From positions 434,001-498,000 of the forward strand of contig OY729419.2 in the NCBI GenBank assembly GCA_963422285.2: DNA of 64,000 bases, read 5' to 3'. This DNA is from VXYL01 sp963422285 (GTDB lineage: Bacteria > Pseudomonadota > Gammaproteobacteria > Pseudomonadales > Azotimanducaceae). Within the stretch, counting starts at the first letter, position 1. The number at the start of each line of letters is the position of its first letter. This document shows, piece after piece, positions 50,080 to 58,985 of this stretch. Both the position numbers and the translations under genes were made by a program. Under the pieces are notes generated by a model that saw only the letters and a program-made list of their open reading frames with translations, did no database searches and had not been told where the DNA came from.

Positions 50080-50318
50080 GCGGCGGCGCCGGCGCCGACT
50101 ACCGGGTGCTGCCATGCAACGCGGACGCCGTGGCGGCCTGGCTGGCATCGCAGACGCAGTGGCGGCTGGCCCCGAGCGGCCGGCTGGCCGGCCTGGACTA
50201 CGCCGGCGCGCGGGCCGCGGTGGCGGGCGCCGGCCTGAGGTGGCGGCGCGTGTTCGGGGCCTTGCGGACCATGGAGGCGGCGGCGCTGGAGGCTCAGTCG
50301 GAAGCGTCGGCGTCGTGA
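49729..50318 (+). CDS. Tail assembly chaperone, long -1 frameshift form (gpGT-like)
   Basis: After slipping at 50046-50052 the -1 frame continues LRGAARRWLSGGAGADYRVL, then AAWLASQTQWRLAPSGRLAG and LRWRRVFGALRTMEAAALEA to TGA at 50318. This is the expected T extension, with an R-V-F/A-L-R end common in such proteins. In lambda both forms bind the tape measure and nucleate tube assembly, at a fixed ratio set by the slip. Confidence 0.75.
50046..50090 (+). promoter_or_regulatory. Programmed -1 ribosomal frameshift site
   Basis: The heptamer A-AAA-AAC at 50046-50052 is in the correct zero frame (GAA AAA AAC). A GC-rich stem (CGCCGCT/AGCGGCG with a GGCTG loop, extendable) begins about 13 bases downstream. 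Both elements are classic stimulators. Confidence 0.8.
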
Positions 50319-50431
50319 CGGCCGTCGTCGCGCGGTTCGGGCGCGAACAGCTCCGCCAGCAGCCCGAGGCCGAAGTACAGCAGCCCGTAGCCGCACAGCG
50401 CGGAGATCGCCAGAAGGAGCAGCGCGACCAT
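50294..50431 (-). CDS. Small antisense single-membrane-segment protein, tentative
   Basis: 45 residues read leftward: one hydrophobic segment (VALLLLAISALCGYGLLYFG, then LGLLAELF) and a charged tail. It is antisense to the gap before the tape measure and to the end of the chaperone. No clear ribosome site. The clean membrane-plus-tail pattern in DNA of this GC content is suggestive, not proof. Confidence 0.3.
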   Translation of the reverse strand: MVALLLLAISALCGYGLLYFGLGLLAELFAPEPRDDGRHDADASD

Positions 50432-50445
50432 GGGGCGAGCGTAGC

Positions 50446-53025
50446 ATGGCCGCCGACCTGAAGGTAGGCCTGCGCCTGACCGCCGACGGCAGGGGGCTGG
50501 TCGGCGAGATGCGCGTCGCGCGTCGCGCGCTCGACGGGATCGGCCGGGAGATGCGCGAGGCGGCGCGCGCCGGCGACGGCTTCGAGCGGTCCACGCGCCG
50601 CGCCGGCGCGGGGCTGCGCGGATTCTCCCGGCGGCTGGACGCCGCGCACGGACGCGCCGCCAGGTACGCGGCCGGCCTCGTCGGCGTCGGATCGGCGGCG
50701 GCCGCGCTCCGGCTCGTCGGCCGGGCGGCGGTGGACGCCGGCCTGGAGATGGAAGGCTGGCGTTCGCGGCTGCGCGCCGCGGCGGGCGGCGCGGACGGGG
50801 CGCGGGCCGCCCTCGGCTTCCTGCGCCGCGAGGCGGAGCGGCTGGGCCTGGACTTCGGCGTCCTGGCGGACGCCTACTCGTCGTTCGCGGCGGCGGCCCG
50901 GGGCACGGCGCTGGCCGGCGCCGCCGGGCGCGAGACGTTCGTCGGCGTGGCCGAGGCGGCGCGGGTGATGCGGCTGTCGGGCGACGACCTCGCGGGCGTG
51001 ATGACCGCGCTGGAGCAGATGCTCAGCAAGGGCGTGGTGTCGGCGGAGGAGCTGCGCGGGCAGCTCGGCGAGCGGCTGCCCGGGGCGTTCCAGCTGGCGG
51101 CCCGGGCCATGGGCGTCGGCACGCGGGAGCTGGGCGCGATGCTGCAGCGCGGCGAGGTGCTGGCGGAGGAGCTGCTGCCGAAGCTGGCGCGGGAGCTGCG
51201 CCGGAGCGTCGCCGGCGAACTGCCGGCCGCGACGGATTCGGCGGAGGCCTCGTTCGCCCGCCTCGGCAACGCGGTGCGCGATCTCGGGGCGGCGGCGGCG
51301 GAGTCCGGACTGCTCGACTGGCTGTCGGACATCGCCGCCGGCGCCGCCAAGGCCGTGCGCGCGCTGTCCGGCACGGAGATCGAGCAGCCCTTCTCCGGGA
51401 CGACGCGGGAGCGCATCCGGCGGCTGCAGGTGGAGAGATCGGCCGTCTTGCGGGCGCAGACCGGGCGCGGCCGTCGCGGCCGCCGAGGCCCGGCCGCCGC
51501 GGCCGCTCGCCGCGCGGCGGCGATCGAGGCGGAAATCGAGGAACTGGCCCGGCGACTGCCGGCGAACCTCGCGGCGACGACGGCCGCCGTGCGGCGCCGC
51601 CTCGAAACGGCCAACGCCGGCCTGGCGGCGGCGCGAGAGCGGCTGGCGCAGGCGGGCCCCGGCGCCGGCGGGGGGCGCACGGGTCGCCGCGCCCGGGCGC
51701 GGGCGGACGTCTCCCGGGCGCGCGCGGCCGTCGACGGCATCGCCGCCGAACTGCGCGAGCTGGCGACGGTCCAGGCGCGGCGCGAGCTGGGACTGCCGGA
51801 GGAGGGGCCCGTCCCGCCGACGTTGCGGGCCCGCCTGCTGGCCGAGCGCGCGGCCCTCGCCTCCTCGGCGAGGCAGGCGCCCTCGCAGCGGCAGGCGGAC
51901 GCCTTTCTGGGCGTGCAGCGGCAGCTGCGCACGGAAGTCGAGGCGGTCAACGCGGCCTACGAGGAGCAGATCCGGCTGATCGAGGCGGGGGCGCCGGACG
52001 AGGCGGCCGCGGCGGAGTGGGCCGGACGGGCGCGGGCGCGGCGAGACGGGGCCCTGGCCGCGATCGACCGGCGCCGCGCCGAGGCGCGAGCGGCGCAGGA
52101 GGCGGCCGAGGCGCGGGCGCGGGAGAAGGCGGCCGAACGGCACCTGGCCGCGGTGGAGGAGATCCGGCGCGCGCGGCGGGGGCTGCTCGGGCAGCACGCC
52201 GCCGAGCGCGGCGCGGTCCGGGAGTGGGCCGCCGCCCAGCTGGCCGCGCTGGACCCGGTCGTCGAGGGCCACCAGCGGCTGCGGCGCGAGATCGCCGAGA
52301 TCGCGGCGGCGCATCTGGCGGCCATCGACGCCGAGGAGCGCGCCCGGGCGAAGCGCGAATCCGCCGCGCCGGCCGACGGCCTGCGCCGCGCCCTCGTCGC
52401 CGTCGCCGCGGACGCGGCGGACTCGGCGACCGGCATCGAGCGGGCGACGGTGGCCGCGTTCGACCGCATGGAGGACGCGCTCGTGCGATTCGTCGAGACC
52501 GGCAAGCTGCGGTTCGGCGACCTGGTGCGCGGCATCCTCGCGGACCTGGCGCGCCTCGCGATCCGGCAGGCGATCGTCGGGCCGCTGAGCCGGGCGCTCG
52601 CCGGCGCCTTCGGCGGCGGGACGGGCGACGCGCCGACGGTCGTCGCCGGCCAGCAGCACGGCGGCGGCGTCGCCGGCCGGCCGGCCGTGACGCGCCGGGC
52701 GCCGGCTCGGATCTTCGCCGGCGCGGCGCGGCTGCACCGGGGCGGCGTCGCCGGCCTCGGCGCCGACGAGGTGCCGGCGATCCTGCGGCGCGGCGAGGGC
52801 GTGTTCACGCCGGAGCAGATGCGGGCGCTGGCGCCGGCGGCGGCGCCCCGGATCGCGGTGGAGGTGAGGAACGAGAGCGCGCGGCCGGTGCGCGCCCGGC
52901 GCGCCTCGGCCCGGTTCGACGGCTCCCGGCTCGTGGTGGACGTCGTCCTCGCCGATCTCGCCGGGAACGGCCCGATCTCGCGGGCGCTCGAAGGCGGATT
53001 CGGGTTGGCCAGGAGCGTGGCGTGA
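50446..53025 (+). CDS. Tape measure protein
   Basis: 859 residues. The start is typical: LKVGLRLTADGRGLVGEMRVARRALDGIG. The N-terminal conserved domain (FGVLADAYSSFAAAARGT, LSGDDLAGVMTALEQMLSKG, LRGQLGERLPGAFQLAARAMG) is followed by long Ala/Arg/Glu coiled coils (about 330-640), two short hydrophobic parts and a Gly-rich C-terminus. Its length sets the tail length, roughly 120-130 nm if helical at 1.5 angstrom per residue (inference). Confidence 0.85.
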   Translation: MAADLKVGLRLTADGRGLVGEMRVARRALDGIGREMREAARAGDGFERSTRRAGAGLRGFSRRLDAAHGRAARYAAGLVGVGSAAAALRLVGRAAVDAGLEMEGWRSRLRAAAGGADGARAALGFLRREAERLGLDFGVLADAYSSFAAAARGTALAGAAGRETFVGVAEAARVMRLSGDDLAGVMTALEQMLSKGVVSAEELRGQLGERLPGAFQLAARAMGVGTRELGAMLQRGEVLAEELLPKLARELRRSVAGELPAATDSAEASFARLGNAVRDLGAAAAESGLLDWLSDIAAGAAKAVRALSGTEIEQPFSGTTRERIRRLQVERSAVLRAQTGRGRRGRRGPAAAAARRAAAIEAEIEELARRLPANLAATTAAVRRRLETANAGLAAARERLAQAGPGAGGGRTGRRARARADVSRARAAVDGIAAELRELATVQARRELGLPEEGPVPPTLRARLLAERAALASSARQAPSQRQADAFLGVQRQLRTEVEAVNAAYEEQIRLIEAGAPDEAAAAEWAGRARARRDGALAAIDRRRAEARAAQEAAEARAREKAAERHLAAVEEIRRARRGLLGQHAAERGAVREWAAAQLAALDPVVEGHQRLRREIAEIAAAHLAAIDAEERARAKRESAAPADGLRRALVAVAADAADSATGIERATVAAFDRMEDALVRFVETGKLRFGDLVRGILADLARLAIRQAIVGPLSRALAGAFGGGTGDAPTVVAGQQHGGGVAGRPAVTRRAPARIFAGAARLHRGGVAGLGADEVPAILRRGEGVFTPEQMRALAPAAAPRIAVEVRNESARPVRARRASARFDGSRLVVDVVLADLAGNGPISRALEGGFGLARSVA

Positions 53026-53411
53026 CCTCCAGCTGGCCGGACTACGCCGAGGTGGCGGCGGACGGGTACGCGCTCGGCGCCGCGCCGGGCGTGTCCCGCA
53101 CCGAGTGGGACGACGGCGCCGTGAGGCAGGCGCGGACGCGGACGCGGGCGCTGCTCGAGCGCGAGGCGACGGCGCTGCTGCGCGACGGCGGCGGGCGGAC
53201 GGCGCACCAGCGGCTGGCGGCGTTCCGGGCGTGGGCCGCGGCCCACGCCCACGCCTGGTTTCGCTGGACCGAGCCGGAGGACGGGGTCGTCCGGCTGGCG
53301 CGGGTGCGCGGCGGCGAGGGCGGCATCCGCTACCGGGCCGTGGCGCGCGGGGGCCACCTGCATTGGGAGGCGCGGATGACGATCGAGGGCCATCGCGAGG
53401 CCGCGGCGTGA
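53022..53411 (+). CDS. Minor tail protein, unknown family
   Basis: 129 residues from GTG 53022, overlapping the tape-measure stop as GTGA. SSWPDYAEVAADGYALGAAP, RTEWDDGAVRQARTRTRALLERE, AHAWFRWTEPEDGVVRLARV. Position between tape measure and the DUF1833-like gene corresponds to the lambda M region, so a distal tail component is likely. Confidence 0.6.
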   Translation: MTSSWPDYAEVAADGYALGAAPGVSRTEWDDGAVRQARTRTRALLEREATALLRDGGGRTAHQRLAAFRAWAAAHAHAWFRWTEPEDGVVRLARVRGGEGGIRYRAVARGGHLHWEARMTIEGHREAAA

Positions 53412-53872
53412 CCTCGGCGCGCTATCGCCGCGCGGCGCGGGAGCTGGCCCCGGAGGACATCCTCCACACCGCGCTCGAGATCGCCCACCCCTCGATTCCG
53501 ACGCCGGTGCGGGTCGTGGCCGACGCCGCGAACCGGGAGATCGAGGGCCACGTCTACGCGGCGCTGGCGTTTCGCGTGACGCTCTCCGCCGACGTCGATC
53601 GCCAGCAGCCGGTGGTCTCGATCCTCGTCGACAACGTCGGGCGCGACCTGGTGCAGTGGATCGAGCGGGCGGACGGCGGCGCCGGCGCGACGGTGCGCGT
53701 CATGGCCCTGCTGGCCGGCGAGGACGCGATCGAGTGGGAGGTGACGCTCGACGTCGGGGCGATCCACGTCGGGATGTCGGCGGTGCGCATCGCGCTCGGC
53801 TACGAGCCGCTGCTGGGGCGGCGCGCCGTCGCGCTGCGGCACGATCCGCAGACCACGCCGGGGATATTCTGA
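53408..53872 (+). CDS. DUF1833-like minor tail protein
   Basis: 154 residues from GTG 53408, again GTGA-coupled. LHTALEIAHPSIPTPVRVVADA, YAALAFRVTLSADVDRQQPVVSILVDNVGRDL, then RIALGYEPLLGRRAVAL. This is the DUF1833 pattern found in lambda L-like positions at the tail tip, upstream of an NlpC-like gene. Confidence 0.75.
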   Translation: MTSARYRRAARELAPEDILHTALEIAHPSIPTPVRVVADAANREIEGHVYAALAFRVTLSADVDRQQPVVSILVDNVGRDLVQWIERADGGAGATVRVMALLAGEDAIEWEVTLDVGAIHVGMSAVRIALGYEPLLGRRAVALRHDPQTTPGIF

Positions 53873-54264
53873 TGCCGGCGGCGCACTGGGCGGTCGAATG
53901 GCTGGGGCCGCATCCGGGCGACTGCGCCGCGCTGGTGCGGGACGTGCAGGCCGCCGAGTTCGGGCGCGAGGTGCGCCTGCCGGACGGCCGCCCGCGGGGC
54001 CGGCGCGGACTGGACGCGGCGCTGGCCGCGGGCGCGGCGGAGCAGGCGACGCCGACCGATCGACCGAGGGACGGCGATCTGGCGCTGATGAGGGCGCGGG
54101 GCCGGCGGCGTTCGCTCGGCCACCACGCGGGGGTGTACTGCGACGTCCGCGGCGAGCCGTACGTGCTGCACTGGCTGGCCGCGTCGGGGGCGGCGACGCT
54201 GCTGCGCGTCCGGCGCCTCGGCAGGGCGGGCCTGGAACTGACGGAGACGCTGCGATGGCGGTGA
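53872..54264 (+). CDS. NlpC/P60-like tail-tip peptidase
   Basis: 130 residues; ATG overlaps the previous stop by one base (TGATG). GDCAALVRDVQAAEFG gives the catalytic Cys and SLGHHAGVYCD the His; the third polar residue is likely in PYVLHWL. Lambda gpK-type peptidases open the cell wall at DNA entry. Lacks the JAB/MPN domain of gpK. Confidence 0.75.
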   Translation: MPAAHWAVEWLGPHPGDCAALVRDVQAAEFGREVRLPDGRPRGRRGLDAALAAGAAEQATPTDRPRDGDLALMRARGRRRSLGHHAGVYCDVRGEPYVLHWLAASGAATLLRVRRLGRAGLELTETLRWR

Positions 54265-57200
54265 TCGTGGCCACCTTCCCCCACGCCGTCACGCGGGAGA
54301 GCCTGGCCGTCCGGCGGGCGGTCGCGGGCGCGACGCTGCGCGAGATGGTCTCGCTGCCGGAGTCCGAGCGCGAGGTGTGGGTGGACGGCGCGATCGAGAC
54401 GGACCTCGACCGCCGCCCGCAGGACGGGAGCGTGGTCGTGGAGCGCCAGACCGTGCGCGGCGGGGACACCGACCCGCTGCGCACGGCGCTGCAGATCGCG
54501 CTGGTGGTGGCGTCGATCTACACCGGCCAGGTCTGGCTGGCGGACTCGGCGACCTGGATCCAGGCGTCGGCGGCGGCGACGGTGATGGTCGGCGGATCGC
54601 TGCTGATCAACGCCATCGCGCCGGTGCCGACCCCGTCGGCCCGCGAGCCGGGCCGCGCCGCCGCCGAGCCGGTCTACTCGCTCGCCGGCGGGAGCAACCG
54701 CGCCCGGCCGTACCAGCCCCTGCTGCTGGTGCTGGGCGCCCACCGCGTTTTCCCGGACCTCGGCGGGCGCGAGTACGCGGAATACGTCGCCTCCGGCGGC
54801 CCGAGCCGGATAGACACCCCGCCGCCGGCGCCGATCGACCCGGACCCCCCCGTGGACGCGCCCCCGGTCGACCCGGACCCCCCCGTGGACGCGCCCCCGG
54901 TCGACGGCCCGGTCGACGACGGCGAGCTGGCGCCGAAATCGCTGCCCCGCATCCCCGCTCGCGACGACGAGCCCGGCGAGGACGAGATCCCCGATCGGAT
55001 GCCCGGCCGGCCGGCGGGCTGGGCCGGAGGCGCGCGCGACCAGATCCTGCACCAGATATTCCACTGGGGGCTGGGGGACCTGGACATCGGGGACATTCGG
55101 ATCGGCGACACGCCGCTCGCCGATCTGCAGGACGTCGAAACCGAATGGGGCGACGCGGACGGCGCGATCTCGCTGGTGGCCGGCAACGTGGACACGGAGG
55201 CGGGGGCCGCGCTCGACGACGCCTCGTGGCACGAGCGCGTCGCCGCCGCCGGCGCGACGCGGCTGGCGCTCGATTTCGTCGGACGCGTGTTTTCGGTCGA
55301 CGACGAAGGGAAGCCGGCGCGCCACGCGATCGAGGTGGCGCTGCGGTTCGAACCGCCGGCCGGGCTGGACGATCCGCCGGCGGCGGTCGAATCGACCCTC
55401 GACGTGGCGCATGCCTCGACGGAGCCCTGCCGCGTCAGCATCGTGTACGATCTGCCGGCGCCGGGCCGGTGGCGGGTGCGGGTGCGGCGCCGGACCGCGC
55501 CGTCCGAGGACGACAGGGTGATCGACGACCTGGCTTGGACCGCGCTGCGCTCGTACCAGCCCGACGACGCCGGCTATCGCGGGCAGACCCGCCTCGGCGT
55601 CCGGATCCGCGCCAGCGGCCAGCTGAGCGGCAGGATCGACCGGCTGTCGGGGCTGGTCCGCCAGAAGGTGCCCGTGTGGGACCGCGGCGCGTGGACGCCG
55701 CCCAGGCCGTCGAGCAATCCGGCATGGATATTCCGCTGGTACGCGCTCGGCGTCGCCCCGCCGCCTCTGCGGGACCCGGATCCGCAGAATCCGATCGATC
55801 CCCTGCGCCTGGCGCGGCTCCCCCTGCGGAACTCGGATCCGGACGCGTCCTCCCGCCCCGTCGTCGCCGGCGTCGGACTGGATCCGGCGCGCCTCGACGA
55901 AGACGCCATCGTGCGCTGGGGCCTATGGTGCGACGCGCAGACCCCGCGCCTGGAGTGCAACCACGTCCTCTCCCGGGACGCGAGCCACGCCGACGTGCTG
56001 GCGCTCGTCGCGCGATGCGGGCGCGCCTCGCCGACGTGGGCGACCGGCAGGCTCGGCGTGGTCTGGGAGGACGCCGACGCCCCGCCGACCGCGATGTTCA
56101 CGCCGGGCAACATCGTCGCCGACACGATGGCCGTGGACTGGGCGCCGCCGTCTCTCGCCGGCGAGATCGCCGTGCGGTACGTCGAGCCGGACCTCGACTG
56201 GCAGTGGAACACGGTGCGGCGGACGGTGCCGCGGCGGCCGCTCGGCCAGACGGCGACGATGACCCTCCCGGGCGTGACGTCCGGCGAGCAGGCGGCGGCG
56301 GAGGCGAATCTGCAGGCGGCGCGGCACCTGTACCACCGCGAGCGCTTCTCCTGGCGCACGGGGCCGGAGGGCCTGTCCGTGGATCGCGGCGACGTGGTGC
56401 TGCTGGCGCACTCGCTGGTCGCGGGCGGCGCGACCGGGCGCCTCGCCGCGATCGCGGCCGGCGGCGGCGAGGCCCGCCTCGACGCCCCCGAGGTCCTGCC
56501 GGCGGGCGGCCATCTCGTGGTCCGCCGTCCGGACGGCTCCGTGAGCACGCACGCGGCGGCCGTGCCGGCCGGCGTCGACCCGGCGGACGAGCAGGACCGC
56601 GTGGCGCTCGATCCCGCGCTGGCGCCCGACGATCTGGAGCCGCGCGACTATCTGTACCACCTCTACCCGGCCGATGGCGGCCCGATCCCCGTCCGGGTGG
56701 TGTCGGTCGAGCCCACGGCCGACGGCGAGGCGACGCTGCAGGCCATCCGCGAGGCGCCGGAGTACCACGCCGCCGCCGCCAGCGACCTGTCGGCGCCGCT
56801 GCCCGCCCTGACGCGGCGGCCGCCGAAAATCCTGGACGTGCGGATCACCGAGAAACTCTACGCCGCCGGCGGCGGCTGGGCTCTGGAACTGCAGGCGTCC
56901 CTGACCGTCGCGGGGGATTGGCGCGGCGGCGACGTCGAGGCGGCCGTCGACGACGCGCCCGCCCGCGTCGTGGCCCGGCTGCGCGACGGCGAGACCGAGG
57001 CCGCCTGGCCGGCGCCGCTGTCCGGCACCGCGACCGTCCGCGCGACGCCGGGCAGCGCCGCCGCGCCCGCCGGCGACGTCTGGCAGGGCGAACATGCGAT
57101 CCAGGGCCTGCTGGCCCCGCCGGCGGCCCCGGCCGGCTTCGCGCTGCGGGCGGCGCCGGGCGGCTACGTCGCGTCGTGGACGCGACCGCCGGAACCGGAC

Positions 57201-58985
57201 TACGCGCGCACCGAGATACGCGAGGCGCCGGCGGCCGCGCCGGACCGCAAAGCGCTGGTCGCGTCCCTGGCCGGGACGACCTGGACGCGGGTGCTGCCCG
57301 GCGACTACGACGCGGCGCGGCGGGTGTGGGTCTCGCACGTCGACGTGGCGGGCGCGCGCGGACCGGAGGCGGCGCTGGACGTGACCGCCCTCGCGCCCCC
57401 CGAGGGCCTCCAGATCGAGGAGATCTTCGCGCTGTTCGCCGGCGCCGCGATCTCGACCGGGCGGCTCGTCCTGCCGACGACCGCCGAGCCCGACGACGCG
57501 TGGCCCTACGACCGGCCCGGCGCCGCCGGCGGCTACACGTGGCGCGACGACCGGCCGCTGCCGACTCCCGCCGCGCCGGTTCGGGTGCGCGCCGTGCGCC
57601 GGATCCCCGGACGCCCCGCGCCGGGCGCCGCCCGCGCGTCCGACTGGAGCGACTGGACCTGGGACGTGGACCAGATACTCCACGCCGCCACGCGGGAGAT
57701 CGACGTCTGGCGCGTGGTGCCGGAGGCGAGCGTGCCCGCCGCCGGCGGACGGCCCCCGGCCGCCCCCCGCGCGGACCGGTACCTGTTCCCTTCGGACAGC
57801 CTGCTCGGGCTCGACGAAGGGTGGCGGCGGCGGAGGCCCGGAGCCGTCGGCCCCCGCGACCTGCTCTACTGCTCGACGGCCACGGCCGTCGACGCCGGCA
57901 CCGGCAACGACTACCGCCTGGTCTTTTCCGCGCCCGTGGTCTGCAAGGACGTGGTGGATCTGGACGTGATCTATCGGCGCAGCGGCGCGGACAGCCTGCC
58001 CGCGCCGGCCCCCACCGCGGCCCGGGCGGTCGCCGCCGGGTGGCATCCGTCGGCGTCGGCGATCCCCGCCGCGCAGACGGGCCGGACATGGCAGTGCGTG
58101 CGCCGGCTGGTGCGCTTCGAGGAGCACAATCTGCGGTGGGAGCACGACGATCCCGCCCCGCTGACCGGGCGCGACGGCCTCAGCGCCCGCGAACTGACGA
58201 TCTACCGGACGGCGCCGGTCGGCCAGCCGCGGATGCCCGCCGCGCCCACCGCCGCGACGTGGGACCACGGCGCGGACCGGCTGGGCGGCCTCGGCCCGTG
58301 GTCCCGGACGTGGCCGGACTACGACCCGGCGACGCAGCAGGTCGTCTGCGCCGCCACCGTCGCGTACTCCGACGACACCCTGCTGTGGAGCAGGGCGGGA
58401 GGAACGGCGCGCGCGTGGAGTCCCGTTCGCGTGTGCGAATCCCCCGGCGACGTCAACGTCGTCTACCGCCGGGAGCCCGCCGGAACGACGCCGGAGCGCC
58501 CGCGCGTCGGGCCGCGCCGCGTGCCCGCAGGGTGGCACGACCTGGCCGGCTTCGTCGCGGGCGCCGGCCTCGCCTGGCAGAGCACGGGGCTGCGAGCCGC
58601 TCGCAAGGGCACGTGGGCCTGGAGCGAGCCGGTGCGCATCGAGGCGGCGGACGGAACGAGCCAGACCGTGCGCGTCTACCAGGCCAAGCCGGGCCGCATC
58701 GTCCCCGATCCGCCCGCCACGCCGACGGGGGCGCGCTTCTCGAACCCGCTCGCCGCGCAGACCGACCTGGGGGCGTGGTCGGTCGAACGTCCGCGGTTCG
58801 ACCCCTTCGCGCAGACCTGCTGGTACTCGGACGCGGTGTATCCCGGCGCCGGCGCGCCGGTGCCCGACGCGGCGTGGACGGCCCCGCAGAGCCTCTACGT
58901 CGGCGCATTGGCCAACACGCTGTTCGCGCGCGCCGCGAAGCGCCCGCGCCAGCCGCGCCGCCACGACGCGGGCGGTCCGGCGTGA
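54255..58985 (+). CDS. Central tail-tip/host-specificity protein (J-like)
   Basis: 1576 residues. It starts with the lambda I/J-type module (VIVATFPHAVTRESLAVRRA, SLPESEREVWVDGA) and a membrane-like stretch (QIALVVASIYTGQVWLA, AATVMVGGSLLINAIAP). A D/P repeat (P-D-P-P-V-D-A-P-P-V twice, 54837-54902) follows. The J core comes next: HQIFHWGLGDLDIGDIRIGD, then LSRDASHADVLALVARCGRA. The last 450 residues are fibronectin-like repeats with Trp-rich strands (TPTGARFSN type). Binds the receptor and forms the tail tip. The repeats are the likely host-range part. Confidence 0.85.
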   Translation: MAVIVATFPHAVTRESLAVRRAVAGATLREMVSLPESEREVWVDGAIETDLDRRPQDGSVVVERQTVRGGDTDPLRTALQIALVVASIYTGQVWLADSATWIQASAAATVMVGGSLLINAIAPVPTPSAREPGRAAAEPVYSLAGGSNRARPYQPLLLVLGAHRVFPDLGGREYAEYVASGGPSRIDTPPPAPIDPDPPVDAPPVDPDPPVDAPPVDGPVDDGELAPKSLPRIPARDDEPGEDEIPDRMPGRPAGWAGGARDQILHQIFHWGLGDLDIGDIRIGDTPLADLQDVETEWGDADGAISLVAGNVDTEAGAALDDASWHERVAAAGATRLALDFVGRVFSVDDEGKPARHAIEVALRFEPPAGLDDPPAAVESTLDVAHASTEPCRVSIVYDLPAPGRWRVRVRRRTAPSEDDRVIDDLAWTALRSYQPDDAGYRGQTRLGVRIRASGQLSGRIDRLSGLVRQKVPVWDRGAWTPPRPSSNPAWIFRWYALGVAPPPLRDPDPQNPIDPLRLARLPLRNSDPDASSRPVVAGVGLDPARLDEDAIVRWGLWCDAQTPRLECNHVLSRDASHADVLALVARCGRASPTWATGRLGVVWEDADAPPTAMFTPGNIVADTMAVDWAPPSLAGEIAVRYVEPDLDWQWNTVRRTVPRRPLGQTATMTLPGVTSGEQAAAEANLQAARHLYHRERFSWRTGPEGLSVDRGDVVLLAHSLVAGGATGRLAAIAAGGGEARLDAPEVLPAGGHLVVRRPDGSVSTHAAAVPAGVDPADEQDRVALDPALAPDDLEPRDYLYHLYPADGGPIPVRVVSVEPTADGEATLQAIREAPEYHAAAASDLSAPLPALTRRPPKILDVRITEKLYAAGGGWALELQASLTVAGDWRGGDVEAAVDDAPARVVARLRDGETEAAWPAPLSGTATVRATPGSAAAPAGDVWQGEHAIQGLLAPPAAPAGFALRAAPGGYVASWTRPPEPDYARTEIREAPAAAPDRKALVASLAGTTWTRVLPGDYDAARRVWVSHVDVAGARGPEAALDVTALAPPEGLQIEEIFALFAGAAISTGRLVLPTTAEPDDAWPYDRPGAAGGYTWRDDRPLPTPAAPVRVRAVRRIPGRPAPGAARASDWSDWTWDVDQILHAATREIDVWRVVPEASVPAAGGRPPAAPRADRYLFPSDSLLGLDEGWRRRRPGAVGPRDLLYCSTATAVDAGTGNDYRLVFSAPVVCKDVVDLDVIYRRSGADSLPAPAPTAARAVAAGWHPSASAIPAAQTGRTWQCVRRLVRFEEHNLRWEHDDPAPLTGRDGLSARELTIYRTAPVGQPRMPAAPTAATWDHGADRLGGLGPWSRTWPDYDPATQQVVCAATVAYSDDTLLWSRAGGTARAWSPVRVCESPGDVNVVYRREPAGTTPERPRVGPRRVPAGWHDLAGFVAGAGLAWQSTGLRAARKGTWAWSEPVRIEAADGTSQTVRVYQAKPGRIVPDPPATPTGARFSNPLAAQTDLGAWSVERPRFDPFAQTCWYSDAVYPGAGAPVPDAAWTAPQSLYVGALANTLFARAAKRPRQPRRHDAGGPA

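Noticed and set aside
54837..54902. 33-bp tandem pair in the J-like gene as a regulatory repeat
   Set aside because: It is coding and gives an Asp/Pro linker, common in phage structural proteins.
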